From positions 62,001 through 126,000 of the forward strand of contig CAXSBC010000004.1 in assembly GCA_964236105.1 (NCBI GenBank): a DNA stretch of 64,000 nt, given 5' to 3'. Below the pieces are notes generated by a model, which did not search any database, was not told where the DNA came from, and was given only the letters and a program-made list of their open reading frames with translations. This DNA is from Lichenicola sp964236105 (GTDB lineage Bacteria; Pseudomonadota; Alphaproteobacteria; Acetobacterales; Acetobacteraceae). Shown here one piece after another: positions 50,196 through 59,405 of this stretch; positions within the stretch are counted from its first letter, which is position 1, and each line of letters starts with the position of its first letter. Both the position numbers and the translations under genes were made by a program.

Positions 50196-51386
50196 TCAGC
50201 CCGCCTCCAGCTCGAGCGCCAGCTCCTGGGCGCGGATGCGCTCGTTGCGCACGATCATCTTCCGCCGCTCGTCCATGATCGAGCCTTCATCCGCCTCCCC
50301 CGACTCGCCATGCCGGCCGGGCGGCGACCAGCCGTCGGCATTGCCGGTTGCCCGGGCCAGCGCCGCGATCTCGGGGATCAGCGACTGCCGCGCCCGCGGC
50401 GTCTGCACGTCGAACCAGAGCAGGCAGATGCGATCCCAGCCGTCGAATGCGGTTTCCAGCGTCTGCAGCCGACCGGCGCCAGCCCCATCCCGCCAGGCTT
50501 CCAGCAGCGGCAGCGGATCGGCCAGCGTCGCCTCGATCTCGGGAAGCAGGTGCTCGGCCTGCTCGATGCAGCGATCGGCGGCAGCGATCACCCGGCCGAG
50601 CATGATCCCGTCGGCGCCGCTGCGGCAGAACTGCTCCTCTGCCAGCGAGTGCCGCAGCCTGCGTACCAGGAAGAGCAGCCGGTTCCAGCGTCCGCCTTCG
50701 CCCGCGGGCCCGCGTGCCGATCCGGCGCCGATCGCGACCGACGCATACTGCACCGACAGCTGCTGCAGCGCTTCCGCCAGCTGCTGCCCACGCCAGCCGA
50801 GCCGGTCGGCCAGCCTGTTGAAGCCGTGGCGGTCCAGGCAGCTCGCCGCCTCCTCCGGGCTGTGGAAGCCGCCGCGTCGCGCCAGCGTCAGCAGGGACTG
50901 CGCGCGCAGCCTGAGCGAGGCGAGTTCGAGCGCTGCCTGCACCTGCCGTGCAGCCTCCGCGGCCTCGTGTCCGGCATGACCATCCAGCGCCACCATCCGG
51001 GCCGCCTGCCGGACCTCGGCCGGACCGATCATGTCCAGTCCGGACAATCTCTCGACCAGCAGCGTGTCGTGCAGGCTGGGTGCGGCGAAGCCGGTCACGA
51101 CATGCCACGCGGCGACATAGACGCCACGTCCGCCGGACGGGTTCGGCAGGATGAACTCGAGCCCCTGCCGTCCGAGCCGCACCCGCACGCCGCACAGCAT
51201 CGGCGCCATGACCGGAAGATGCACGCCCGCATCCAGCCCGCTATCCGGCCGCCGGCTTGGCGTGGCCATCACCTTCCAGACCGCCGGCCCCGATGCGGCC
51301 TGCGGCAGCGCCATGGGCGATGCGGTGCTCGCGAGCGCATGCAGCAGCGAGCGTTCAGTCATGCGCGGCGCCAGCAAAGCACCCAT
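50196..51386 (-). CDS. unrecognised protein, paralogue of 52727-53863
   Basis: This 396-residue protein shares a clear motif with the gene two positions upstream: QGLEFILPNPSGGRGVYVAAW at about residues 74-94, then PSLHDTLLVERL, later GWDRICLLWFDVQTPRARQSLIPEI and the ending RNERIRAQELALELEAG. No known domain, signal peptide or membrane helix is visible; most of it looks alpha-helical. A shorter start exists at 51362 (MTERSLLHAL). It is the last of three leftward genes, separated by 112 bp from the middle one. Function is unknown. Confidence 0.7.
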   Translation of the reverse strand: MGALLAPRMTERSLLHALASTASPMALPQAASGPAVWKVMATPSRRPDSGLDAGVHLPVMAPMLCGVRVRLGRQGLEFILPNPSGGRGVYVAAWHVVTGFAAPSLHDTLLVERLSGLDMIGPAEVRQAARMVALDGHAGHEAAEAARQVQAALELASLRLRAQSLLTLARRGGFHSPEEAASCLDRHGFNRLADRLGWRGQQLAEALQQLSVQYASVAIGAGSARGPAGEGGRWNRLLFLVRRLRHSLAEEQFCRSGADGIMLGRVIAAADRCIEQAEHLLPEIEATLADPLPLLEAWRDGAGAGRLQTLETAFDGWDRICLLWFDVQTPRARQSLIPEIAALARATGNADGWSPPGRHGESGEADEGSIMDERRKMIVRNERIRAQELALELEAG

Positions 51387-51498
51387 GGACAGTCCGCCTC
51401 CTGCGATCCGGCCGGAGCATCATGCTGCAGCCATCCGATGCGTGCAGCGTGAGGCAGAACGGTAAACAGATCCTGAAGCCGGAGGAGAAACCGACATC

Positions 51499-52734
51499 TC
51501 AGCCGAGTCCGAGCGCCTGGATCGCGCGCTCGCTGCCGATCAGCAGCTCGGTCAGCCGCAACCGGTCCGCCAGCGTCAGGCCCTCGTCGGCCGATGGATC
51601 GGCATAGCGGCCTGCGGTCTGTTCCAGGAGACGATCATATTCCTCGGCATCGCCCAGCTTTGCGGCCGAGAGGGCAAATCGTCGGAGCTGCCGCGCTTCT
51701 GCTTCCAGCAGGCACACCGCCTCGGCCGGAACCGGCGCGCAGGTGGCGGGCAGCCGGGCCTCGAGCGCCTGCGCGAACAGGGCCCGATTGGCGGTCGCCA
51801 GCGTCTGGCGCAGCCGTCCGACGCGACGCTGCTCCTCCGCCGGCCGCTGTTCCAGCCTGCGGAAGCGCTCGATCCGTCCGATCAGCGCCACGTTGGCCGT
51901 CAGCCGCGCCGGGTCGAGCGGATCGTCCGGCGCCGGCTCCACGATCAGCGTTTCCATGCGGTCGAGCGTGTTGGAGGTCGCCTTGTCCAGCCCGGCGAGC
52001 AGGGCCGTGGCGACCCGGTTGCCGCGTGCCAGCCCGAGCGCCATCCGCGCCACCTGGTCGGGTGCTGCGATCTCCATCAGCAGGGCCAGCATGACGCCCC
52101 AGCCGACCGGCCCGGTGCGCGCGGCATCGGCCAGCAACGCGGTCAGGACCGGTTCGCAGGCAGCATCGCCGTGCGGCGACAGCGACCGGATCTTGACCGC
52201 ATGGCCCAGCACCAGCCGCAGCACGCCGACCAGCTGCGTGACCATCGGCAGGGTCAGACCGTGCTGCTTCTGCCAGTCCGGCGTGCCCCAATGCTCGGGG
52301 ATCGCGAGCTCGGTGAGTCGGGCGGCGGCCTCCGCCCAGAGCGGAGCACCGGCTCGCGTCAGGGCCGCCTGGTCGTCGAGGTCGATCGCAGGCAGGCCGC
52401 CCACCGCGTCGGCGAGCAGCAGGCCTGAGATCGGCGCGATGATCGAGCGCGGGATCGCAAGGTCGCCCATGCGCCAGTTCGCGGCGCCGACCAGCACCGG
52501 ATCGAGCGGAACGAACAGCAGCCGCGTGCGGGTCATCGGCCGCACCGGGCGCAGGCTCGCCAGCCTGCAGCGTACCGGCTGCAGCAGCAGATCGGCCTCG
52601 CCCCGGTCGGGCAGCATGTCGATGATCTGCGTGATCTTCAGGATCTTGGAGTCGCTCGCCCCAAGCAGCTCGTTCGAGAGGGTGCGCAGACCCTCCTGCC
52701 GCACGTCGCCGCGCCCGGATCCGCCGTCAGCCAT
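51499..52734 (-). CDS. unrecognised protein, middle gene of the three-gene cluster
   Basis: This 411-residue protein is not a paralogue of its two neighbours. It begins MADGGSGRGDVRQEG, then KILKITQIIDMLPDRGEADLLLQPVRCRL and RTRLLFVPLDPVLVGAANWRMGDLAIPRSI. The middle has LRLVLGHAVKIRSLSPHGDAAC, and the last third is helical. No family is recognised, and no signal peptide or membrane helix is seen. Its start overlaps the end of the upstream paralogue by 8 bp, so the two are cotranscribed and translationally coupled. Conserved pairing with the paralogues would suggest a complex. Confidence 0.68.
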   Translation of the reverse strand: MADGGSGRGDVRQEGLRTLSNELLGASDSKILKITQIIDMLPDRGEADLLLQPVRCRLASLRPVRPMTRTRLLFVPLDPVLVGAANWRMGDLAIPRSIIAPISGLLLADAVGGLPAIDLDDQAALTRAGAPLWAEAAARLTELAIPEHWGTPDWQKQHGLTLPMVTQLVGVLRLVLGHAVKIRSLSPHGDAACEPVLTALLADAARTGPVGWGVMLALLMEIAAPDQVARMALGLARGNRVATALLAGLDKATSNTLDRMETLIVEPAPDDPLDPARLTANVALIGRIERFRRLEQRPAEEQRRVGRLRQTLATANRALFAQALEARLPATCAPVPAEAVCLLEAEARQLRRFALSAAKLGDAEEYDRLLEQTAGRYADPSADEGLTLADRLRLTELLIGSERAIQALGLG

Positions 52735-53863
52735 TGCCAAAATCCAGTGCCAGTTCCAGCGCACGGATGCGCTCGTTGCGCTCGACCAGCATCAGCGGCG
52801 ACTGGCCGGCCGGACCCGGCTCGGGCGGCGACGCGGGTGCCGGCATGCCGGATGCGGATCCCGCGGACGGGCCGCCGGTGCCGGACGCGGCCGGACCCGC
52901 CGCCTCGACGCCGGCCGACAGGGTCAGCCGGACCAGCAGCGCCACTTCGGGCAGGATGGCGATCCGCGCCGACAGCGTGGCCGCATCCAGCCAGAGCAGG
53001 CAGATCCGGTCCCAGCCGTCGAGGAGCTCCTCCACGGCCACGGCCGGAGCGAGTGCCGCGAGGCGCTGGTTGCGCCATCTCGACAGCACCATGGCCGGAT
53101 CCTGCAGCAGCAGATCGCCCTCGCCGAGCAGGGCTTCCGTCCGGCCGATGCAGTGCTCCATGGTGGAGATCGTGCGCTCCAGCGACGCCAGAGCGCGCGT
53201 TCCCTGGTCTGCCTGCTGCGCCTGCTCGTCGCCCACGCCCGCATGCATCGAGCGAAGCATCGCCAGCAGCCGCCTGATCCGCCGATTTTCCGCCAGCGGC
53301 ACGAAGGCGGCCGCCACCTGCTCCAGGCCTTCCGACAGCACGGGAGGCGCCCAGCCCAGCCGCTGCGCCAGGGTCGCGAACCCATCGGTGATCACGCCCG
53401 GACCGGCCGTTCCGAGACCTGCCAGGACGCGCGCATGCTCGCGCTCGGGAATGTCGGAGCGCTGGATCAGCGCCATCAGCAGCATCGCCCAGCAACGCAG
53501 CGTCTCGGCCTCGATCGCCGCCTGCGCCCGTGCGGCGGCGTCAGCCGACGGCCGGCCGGCATAGCCTTCGGCAGCGACCGCGCGCGCCAGGCCGCGTGCC
53601 GACAACGGCGTCAGGACGGGCAGCGCCTGCAGCCGGCGCGCCAGGATGGTGTCGTGCAGCGTCGGCGCGGCGAGCTCGTTCACCATGCGCCACGCGGCCA
53701 CGTAGGCGCCGCGGCCGCCGGACGGATTGGGCAGGATATAATCGATACCCTGCTTGCCCACCCGCCCGCGCGCGCCCGACAGCAGCGGCGCCGTGAAGGG
53801 CAGATGCACGCCGGGCGGCGAGACCACCGCCTTGTCGGCTACGTTCCAGGACTGGGCCGTCAT
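52727..53863 (-). CDS. unrecognised protein, paralogue of 50196-51386
   Basis: This 378-residue protein opens the cluster. Its landmark is QGIDYILPNPSGGRGAYVAAW at about residues 40-60 with APTLHDTILARRL after it, nearly the same as in the last gene. Later come GWDRICLLWLDAATLSARIAILPEV, an Ala/Gly/Pro-rich linker and the ending VERNERIRALELALDFGNG. A GAGGGT sequence precedes the ATG. The 128-bp gap to divergent rsmB should contain its promoter. No known domain is recognised; the two paralogues probably arose by duplication and then diverged outside the shared motifs. Confidence 0.7.
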   Translation of the reverse strand: MTAQSWNVADKAVVSPPGVHLPFTAPLLSGARGRVGKQGIDYILPNPSGGRGAYVAAWRMVNELAAPTLHDTILARRLQALPVLTPLSARGLARAVAAEGYAGRPSADAAARAQAAIEAETLRCWAMLLMALIQRSDIPEREHARVLAGLGTAGPGVITDGFATLAQRLGWAPPVLSEGLEQVAAAFVPLAENRRIRRLLAMLRSMHAGVGDEQAQQADQGTRALASLERTISTMEHCIGRTEALLGEGDLLLQDPAMVLSRWRNQRLAALAPAVAVEELLDGWDRICLLWLDAATLSARIAILPEVALLVRLTLSAGVEAAGPAASGTGGPSAGSASGMPAPASPPEPGPAGQSPLMLVERNERIRALELALDFGNG

Positions 53864-53991
53864 TGCGCTCAACCCTCGTACTCCCTGCACAAGGACGCCT
53901 GCTGCGTCCCGCATGGCGCGTCCGGACTGCCCGGCCCTGGTCCGCCATCCGGCCACGTGCCATCTCTCAGGCAACATTCTGCTCCGGACGC

Positions 53992-55293
53992 ATGAACAAG
54001 CGATTAAACGCCACCCCTCGCCAGACCGCTCCGGTTCCGGCCGCGGCCTCCGATCCGACGCGCGGGGTCGCCTTCGACATCCTGGTCGCGGTGACCGAGC
54101 GTCGCCGCCCGCTCGAGGAAGCGCTCGATGGCGCCGATCCCGCCGGCAGCGGCGTGCCTGCGCGCGACCGGGCGGCGGCGCATCGCCTGGCCGCCACCGT
54201 GCTGCGCCGGATGGGCACGCTGGACGCGGTGCTCGAACCGTTCCTGGCCAAGGCGCCGCCGCCGCGCGTCAGGCTGGCGCTGATGATGGGGGCTGCCCAG
54301 CTGCTGTTCCTCGACACGCCGCCGCACGCCGCGGTCGGCACCGTGGTGTCGCTGGTGCGCGAGCGCGGGCTGGCGCCGTTCGCGGGCCTGGTGAATGCGG
54401 TGCTCCGCCGTGTCGCCGGCGCCGGGACGACGGCGCTGGACGGGCTCGACGGTCCGCGGCTGGACGTCCCGGCCTGGCTCTGGTCGTCCTGGGGCCGGGA
54501 CGCGCGGCCCATCGCCGAGGCGCTCGGCCGCGAGGCGCCGCTCGACCTGACGCTGGCCCCGGGTGCTGCGATGCCCGGGAACGCCCTGCTGCTGCCGACC
54601 GGCTCGGCGCGCCTGCCGGCCGGAACCCGGGTCGCCGAGCTGCCGGGCTACGAGGATGGCGCCTTCTGGGTGCAGGACGCCGCCGCAGCCCTGCCTGTCC
54701 GGCTGCTGGCGCCCCTGCCGGGGGAGCGGATCGCCGACCTGTGTGCCGCTCCAGGCGGCAAGACGGCGCAGCTTGCCGCGGCCGGCGCGCGCGTCTCCGC
54801 TATCGAGCGCGACAGCGGCCGCCTGCGCCGGCTGCGCCAGAACCTCTCCCGGCTGCGGCTCGAGACCGAGACGATCGAGGCCGATGCCGCGCTCTGGCGC
54901 CCGTCCGAGCCGCTGGACGCGGTCCTGCTCGACGCGCCCTGCAGCGCCACCGGCACCGTGCGCCGCCATCCCGACGTGCTGCGGCTGAAGCGCGCCGCCG
55001 ACCTCGGGCCGCTCGTCGAAGGCCAGGACCGCCTGCTCGCCGCAGCCGCCGGGATGCTCCGGCCGGGAGGCCGGCTGGTCTATGCCGTCTGCTCGCTGCA
55101 ACCCGAGGAGGGCCCGCAGCGTGCCGAGGCCGCCATCCGGTTCGGACTGCGGCCCGATCCGTTCACGCCGGACGAGCTGTCGGCCCTGCCGGAGGCACGC
55201 ACCCCGGAGGGCTGGCTGCGCACCCATCCCGGCCTCTGGGCGGAGCGCGGCGGCATGGACGGGTTCTTTGTCGCCCGGTTCCTCAGACCCTGA
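53992..55293 (+). CDS. rsmB: 16S rRNA (cytosine-967-C5)-methyltransferase
   Basis: The 433-residue protein has an N-terminal NusB-like RNA-binding domain (residues about 20-155, with AAHRLAATVLRRMGTLDAVL) and a C-terminal SAM methyltransferase. The SAM loop is IADLCAAPGGKTAQLAA. The two NSUN cysteines are in LLDAPCSATGTVRRHPD and VYAVCSLQPEEG, providing catalysis and release. Length is typical. It is divergent from the unknown paralogue cluster and followed by rpe; rsmB, rpe and a heparinase-type gene form a compact rightward group. Confidence 0.95.
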   Translation: MNKRLNATPRQTAPVPAAASDPTRGVAFDILVAVTERRRPLEEALDGADPAGSGVPARDRAAAHRLAATVLRRMGTLDAVLEPFLAKAPPPRVRLALMMGAAQLLFLDTPPHAAVGTVVSLVRERGLAPFAGLVNAVLRRVAGAGTTALDGLDGPRLDVPAWLWSSWGRDARPIAEALGREAPLDLTLAPGAAMPGNALLLPTGSARLPAGTRVAELPGYEDGAFWVQDAAAALPVRLLAPLPGERIADLCAAPGGKTAQLAAAGARVSAIERDSGRLRRLRQNLSRLRLETETIEADAALWRPSEPLDAVLLDAPCSATGTVRRHPDVLRLKRAADLGPLVEGQDRLLAAAAGMLRPGGRLVYAVCSLQPEEGPQRAEAAIRFGLRPDPFTPDELSALPEARTPEGWLRTHPGLWAERGGMDGFFVARFLRP

Positions 55294-55352
55294 CGGCAGG
55301 CGGCCGGCACCGTCCTGTGGCGGTCCGCGCACTTCCTGCTACACAGTGCCGC

Positions 55353-56081
55353 ATGTCCGTGACCGACCCCGCTCCCGCCTCGCCGCATCAGGCCCCGGGC
55401 CGCGCGTCCCGCCGCATCGTCATCGCGCCGAGCCTGCTTGCCGCGGATTTCGGCCGGGTGGCGGAGGAGGTGGCGGCGATCGAGGCCGCCGGCGCCGACT
55501 GGCTGCATCTCGACGTGATGGACGGCCATTTCGTGCCCAACCTGTCGTTCGGAGCGCAGCTCATCAAGGCGCTGCGGCCGCGCACGACGCTGCTGTTCGA
55601 CGTGCACCTGATGATCGCGCCGGTCGATCCGTTCCTGGCCGCCTTCGTCGAGGCGGGGGCCCAGCATATCCATCTGCACATCGAGGCCGGCCCGAACACC
55701 CACCGCTCGCTGCAGCTGGTGAAGTCGATGGGGGCGAAGGCGGGGATCGCCATCAATCCGGCGACGCCGCCGGACGCGATCTCGTCGGTGCTCGACCTCG
55801 CCGACCTGATCCTGGTGATGACGGTCAATCCGGGCTTCGGCGGACAGAGCTTCCTGCACAGCCAGCTTGGCAAGATCGCCCGCCTGCGCGCCATGGTGCA
55901 GGCGACCGGCCGCGACATCCCGATCGGGGTGGACGGGGGCGTCGATGCCCGCACCGCCGCCCTGTGCATCGCCGCCGGCGCCGACACGCTGGTCGCCGGC
56001 ACCTCGGTGTTCGGCCAGTCCGACTACGCCGCCGCGATCGCCGCCCTGCGCGAGACCGGAGCCGCCTCGCATGACGCCTGA
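55353..56081 (+). CDS. rpe: ribulose-phosphate 3-epimerase
   Basis: The 242-residue TIM-barrel enzyme interconverts ribulose 5-phosphate and xylulose 5-phosphate, complementing RpiA at the left end of the window. Metal and catalytic residues lie in APSLLAADFGRVAEEV, WLHLDVMDGHFVPNLSFG and DVHLMI. The phosphate-binding loop is in IGVDGGVDARTA and the acidic VMTVNPGFGGQSF segment is intact. A short Ala/Pro-rich leader of about 18 residues precedes the barrel. The ribosome-binding site is weak, and the gene is probably read with rsmB 59 bp upstream. Confidence 0.96.
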   Translation: MSVTDPAPASPHQAPGRASRRIVIAPSLLAADFGRVAEEVAAIEAAGADWLHLDVMDGHFVPNLSFGAQLIKALRPRTTLLFDVHLMIAPVDPFLAAFVEAGAQHIHLHIEAGPNTHRSLQLVKSMGAKAGIAINPATPPDAISSVLDLADLILVMTVNPGFGGQSFLHSQLGKIARLRAMVQATGRDIPIGVDGGVDARTAALCIAAGADTLVAGTSVFGQSDYAAAIAALRETGAASHDA

Positions 56082-56102
56082 CCGGGTCGGGACCTGACCC
56101 CG

Positions 56103-57830
56103 ATGGGGGTGCGGCGCTGGACCCGTGACGCGCGGGTATCGCTGGCCCGGCTGCCGGCGCTGACGACGTCGCTCGGGGTGTCGCGCGGCCCCGATGCGCC
56201 CTCGGTCTCGATCCGCGACCCCTGGCCGGGCGATACCGGCCGCGGCACCCGGCTGATGAAGGGCGAGCTCGTGTTCGCGGGCGCCGTCGGCGCGCTGCAG
56301 CCCGGTCGACCCTGGGGGGATGCCACCGTGCCGCCGCTGCTGCGCGCCCGGGCGCACGGCTTCGCCTGGCTGCGCGACCTGCGCGCGCTCGGCACCGATG
56401 GCGGACGGCTGCGGGCACGCGCCCTGGTGTCGGAATGGCTGGCACGGCCGCCGAGCGATCCGGTCGTCCGCGCGCCGCATGTGATCGCGGCCCGCGTCAC
56501 CGCCTGGCTCGCCCATTACGACTTCTTCGCAGCCTCCGCCGACGACGCGTTCCGCCAGCGCCTGATGACCCGGCTGATGGTGGAGGCCCGCACCCTGGCC
56601 GCCAGCATCCCGACCCTGGACCATGACCACCACGCGCTCACCTGCCTGAAGGGCCTGCTGGCCTGCGCGGTGGCGATGCCGGAGCAGTCCGGCTTCCTGA
56701 CCCGCGTCATGCGCCATGTCGGTCCGGAGATCGGCCGGCAGGTCCTGGCCGACGGCGCCCATGCCGAGCGCAGCCCCGGCGTGCAGCTCGCCGCCCTGCG
56801 CGAGCTCGCCGAGATGCGCGCGCTGATGCAGATCGGCCAGATCGCCCCGCCCTTGGCGCTCGCGGCCGCCCTCGACCGGATGAGCCCGGTGCTACGCGCG
56901 CTGCGCCACGGCGATGGCGGGCTCGCGCTGTTCAACGGCAGCCACGAGGAGAACCCGGTCGGCATCGACCTGGTGCTGTCGCAGTCGACCCGCGGCCGCT
57001 CGGTCGCAGCCGAGATGCCGCAGGGCGGCTTCATCCGCATCCAGTCCGGACGCAGCCTGCTGCTGCTCGATGCGGGCCCGCCGCCGCCGGCCGGCTTCGA
57101 TGGCTGCGCGCATGCCGGCACGCTGTCGTTCGAGCTGTCGATCGGCCGCGAGCGCCTGATCGTCAATTGCGGCGCCGGCATCCTGCCCGCCTGGCGCGAC
57201 GCGCTGCGGGCGACGGCGGCGCACTCCACCCTGGTGGCGGCCGATACCAGCTCGTCGGAGTTCCGCGGCGGGACGGTGGCGCGGCGGCCGGCGCACGTCA
57301 CCATCGACCATCGCCAGTCGAGCGGCGCGCACTGGCTCGATCTCGGCCAGGACGGCTACGTGCCGGGCTTCGGCGCGCTGCACAACCGGCGCATCTATAT
57401 CGCCGACGGCGGCGAGGACATACGCGGCGAGGACGCCCTGGTCGGCGAGACGGCGGTCGCGTTCGTGCTGCGCTTCCACCTGCATCCGCTGGTCAGGGCG
57501 GCCCGTGACGGCCAGGAGGGGGGCGCGGACGAGGAGGGTGGTGCTGTGCTGCTGACGCTGCCGTCGGGCGCGGTCTGGCGGCTGCGCGCCGATAGCGGAC
57601 GGCTGGCGATCGAGGACAGCGTGTATCTCGGCGGCGACAGCCCCCGTCGCACCGCCCAGATCGTGATCGGGGTGACCCCGCGCCCGGCATCCGCCGCCAC
57701 CGACGCGCCGGCGGATGGCCCGCCCGCCCGCGAGACGCCTGCCGGATCGGACGCCGCCTCGTCCGGCCCGACGGCGGCAGGCGCGCCCGCGAGAACCGTC
57801 CGCTGGGCGCTCAGCCGCCTTGAGTCCTGA
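56103..57830 (+). CDS. heparinase II/III family protein
   Basis: The 575-residue protein has an N-terminal alpha/alpha barrel (WPGDTGRGTRLMKGELVFAG, then TLDHDHHALTCLKGLLACAV and HAERSPGVQLAALRELAEM) and a C-terminal beta-sandwich typical of the family (GFDGCAHAGTLSFELS, STLVAADTSSSEF). It has no signal peptide. Relatives beside purH and rsmB are widespread in alphaproteobacteria, and their true substrate is unknown, so heparin cleavage should not be assumed. The last 60 residues are low-complexity Ala/Pro/Ser. It begins 21 bp after rpe and is probably cotranscribed. Confidence 0.85.
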   Translation: MGVRRWTRDARVSLARLPALTTSLGVSRGPDAPSVSIRDPWPGDTGRGTRLMKGELVFAGAVGALQPGRPWGDATVPPLLRARAHGFAWLRDLRALGTDGGRLRARALVSEWLARPPSDPVVRAPHVIAARVTAWLAHYDFFAASADDAFRQRLMTRLMVEARTLAASIPTLDHDHHALTCLKGLLACAVAMPEQSGFLTRVMRHVGPEIGRQVLADGAHAERSPGVQLAALRELAEMRALMQIGQIAPPLALAAALDRMSPVLRALRHGDGGLALFNGSHEENPVGIDLVLSQSTRGRSVAAEMPQGGFIRIQSGRSLLLLDAGPPPPAGFDGCAHAGTLSFELSIGRERLIVNCGAGILPAWRDALRATAAHSTLVAADTSSSEFRGGTVARRPAHVTIDHRQSSGAHWLDLGQDGYVPGFGALHNRRIYIADGGEDIRGEDALVGETAVAFVLRFHLHPLVRAARDGQEGGADEEGGAVLLTLPSGAVWRLRADSGRLAIEDSVYLGGDSPRRTAQIVIGVTPRPASAATDAPADGPPARETPAGSDAASSGPTAAGAPARTVRWALSRLES

Positions 57831-57939
57831 AAAGCCGTCCGGGGACATGCGCTGCGGTGCTTCCAGGATGCGGCAAGGGTCGCGCCCAATCGGCCATCCT
57901 CGCCGCGGTCCCTGACAGGATCCGGGACGCGTCGCCCCG

Positions 57940-59055
57940 GTGAAGGTCCTCGAGGTTACCAACGTCGATTTCTCGCTGCGGCACTTCCTGCTGCCGCTGA
58001 TGCAGGGACTGCGCGCCCGCGGCCACGAGGTGGTCGGGGTCTGCGCCGACGGTCCGCTGCTGGCCGACGTGCGCGCGGCCGGGTTCCGGGTCGAGGCGTT
58101 GCCGATGGCGCGAAGCCTGTCGCCGGCGGCACAGCTTCGCGCGTTCCGGTCGCTGGTGCGGCTGATCCGGGTCGAGCGGCCCGACCTCGTGCATGCGCAC
58201 ATGCCGATCAGCGGCGTGCTCGCCCGGCTGGCCGCCCGGCTCTGCGGCGTCCGGGTGATCGCCTATACCTGCCACGGGTTCCTGTTCAACCAGCCCGGCT
58301 CGGCCAGCCGGCGGGCGGTGGCGCTGCTGCTGGAATGGCTCGCCGGCCGCGTCACCCACCGCTATCTCACCGTCTCGGACGAGGAGGCCGCGGACGCCCG
58401 CCGGCTGCGCATCCACCGCCAGGCCACGGGCGTCGGCAATGGGCGGCCACCGGCGGAGTTCCATCCCGACCTCGCCGCGCGCCGGCGCATCCGTGCCGAG
58501 TTCGGCGTTCCGGACGACCGGGTGGTGGTGATCGTCGTGTCCCGCCTGGTGCGCCACAAGGGGCATCCGGAGCTGCTGGCGGCCATGGAGCGGGTGGCGG
58601 ATGCCGAGCTCTGGGTGGTCGGAGACCGGCTGCCGTCCGATCATGGGCGCAGTCTCGACGACGCCTTCGCCCGCGCGGCCCGTCCCGGGGCGCTGGGCGG
58701 ACGCCTGCGTCGCCTCGGCTACCGCACCGACATCGCGGCCCTGCTGGCGTCTGCGGACATCTTCGCCCTGCCCAGCCATTTCGAGGGCCTGCCGATGTCG
58801 GTGATCGAGGCGATGCTGTGCGGCCTGCCGGTGGTGGCGACCGGCATCAGCGGACCGCGCGAGCAGGTCGTGCCGGGGCAGACCGGGCTGCTGGTGCCGC
58901 CGCGCGCGATCGATGCGCTGGCCGAGGCGCTGCAGCGCCTGGCGGCCGACCCGCCGCTGCGCCGGCGCATGGGCGCTGCCGGCCAGGCACGCGCCCTGGC
59001 GCTCTATGACGAGGCGGTGGTGGTTGCCCGGACGCTCGATCTGCTCGGCGCGTGA
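57940..59055 (+). CDS. family 4 glycosyltransferase
   Basis: The 371-residue GT-B enzyme starts KVLEVTNVDFSLRHFLLPLMQGL, continues with DLVHAHMPISGVLARLAARL, and its C-terminal half has VVIVVSRLVRHKGHPELLAAM and the donor-sugar motif LPSHFEGLPMSVIEAMLCGLPVVA. It resembles capsular or O-antigen sugar transferases that act at the cytoplasmic face of the membrane. A GTG start is used. The 109-bp gap after the heparinase-type gene holds nothing else obvious. Substrate and acceptor are unknown. Confidence 0.88.
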   Translation: MKVLEVTNVDFSLRHFLLPLMQGLRARGHEVVGVCADGPLLADVRAAGFRVEALPMARSLSPAAQLRAFRSLVRLIRVERPDLVHAHMPISGVLARLAARLCGVRVIAYTCHGFLFNQPGSASRRAVALLLEWLAGRVTHRYLTVSDEEAADARRLRIHRQATGVGNGRPPAEFHPDLAARRRIRAEFGVPDDRVVVIVVSRLVRHKGHPELLAAMERVADAELWVVGDRLPSDHGRSLDDAFARAARPGALGGRLRRLGYRTDIAALLASADIFALPSHFEGLPMSVIEAMLCGLPVVATGISGPREQVVPGQTGLLVPPRAIDALAEALQRLAADPPLRRRMGAAGQARALALYDEAVVVARTLDLLGA

Positions 59056-59337
59056 GGCTGCCGACTGGCTCGATCCGGGTGCGACGTGTCATGCAGGGCG
59101 CCAGGCGCACCGCGCTCATACGTGCCGACACACCACGCTGCCCACGGCGGACGGGCTCGCCAACACCGGGATCGATCCGGATCCGGCGCGGTGCTGAGCG
59201 GCATCACGGCGTTGGCATGCCGGGCGTCAGGCTGCCGCTCGAAACCAGTACGACGCTTGTGCTAACCCTCGCTATGTTTCTCGGAGTTTGTCGTGCCGGC
59301 AACAGCCATACGCCCTGTGCTGCGGGCGCAACCGGCG

Positions 59338-59361
59338 ACGGGATGCTGGGCGGCATCCCGT
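59338..59361. terminator. strong hairpin between convergent genes
   Basis: ACGGGATGC (59338-59346) pairs perfectly with GCATCCCGT (59353-59361) over a 6-nt loop, in the 350-bp gap between the rightward GT4 gene and the leftward aminopeptidase. Placed 45 bp from the aminopeptidase stop, it could terminate that transcript. There is no U-run on either side. I see no gene in the rest of the gap (59056-59405). Confidence 0.45.
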
Positions 59362-59405
59362 GCCTTGCGTCTGCCATGCCGCGAACTCCTGGTCGGGCTG
59401 ACCGG

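Noticed and set aside
47346..51452. A continuous 1368-codon rightward frame opposite kup, yggS and the paralogue gene
   Set aside because: It is antisense to well-recognised genes, is Arg/His/Gln-rich low complexity and matches no family; in DNA this GC-rich, stop-free antisense frames are expected.
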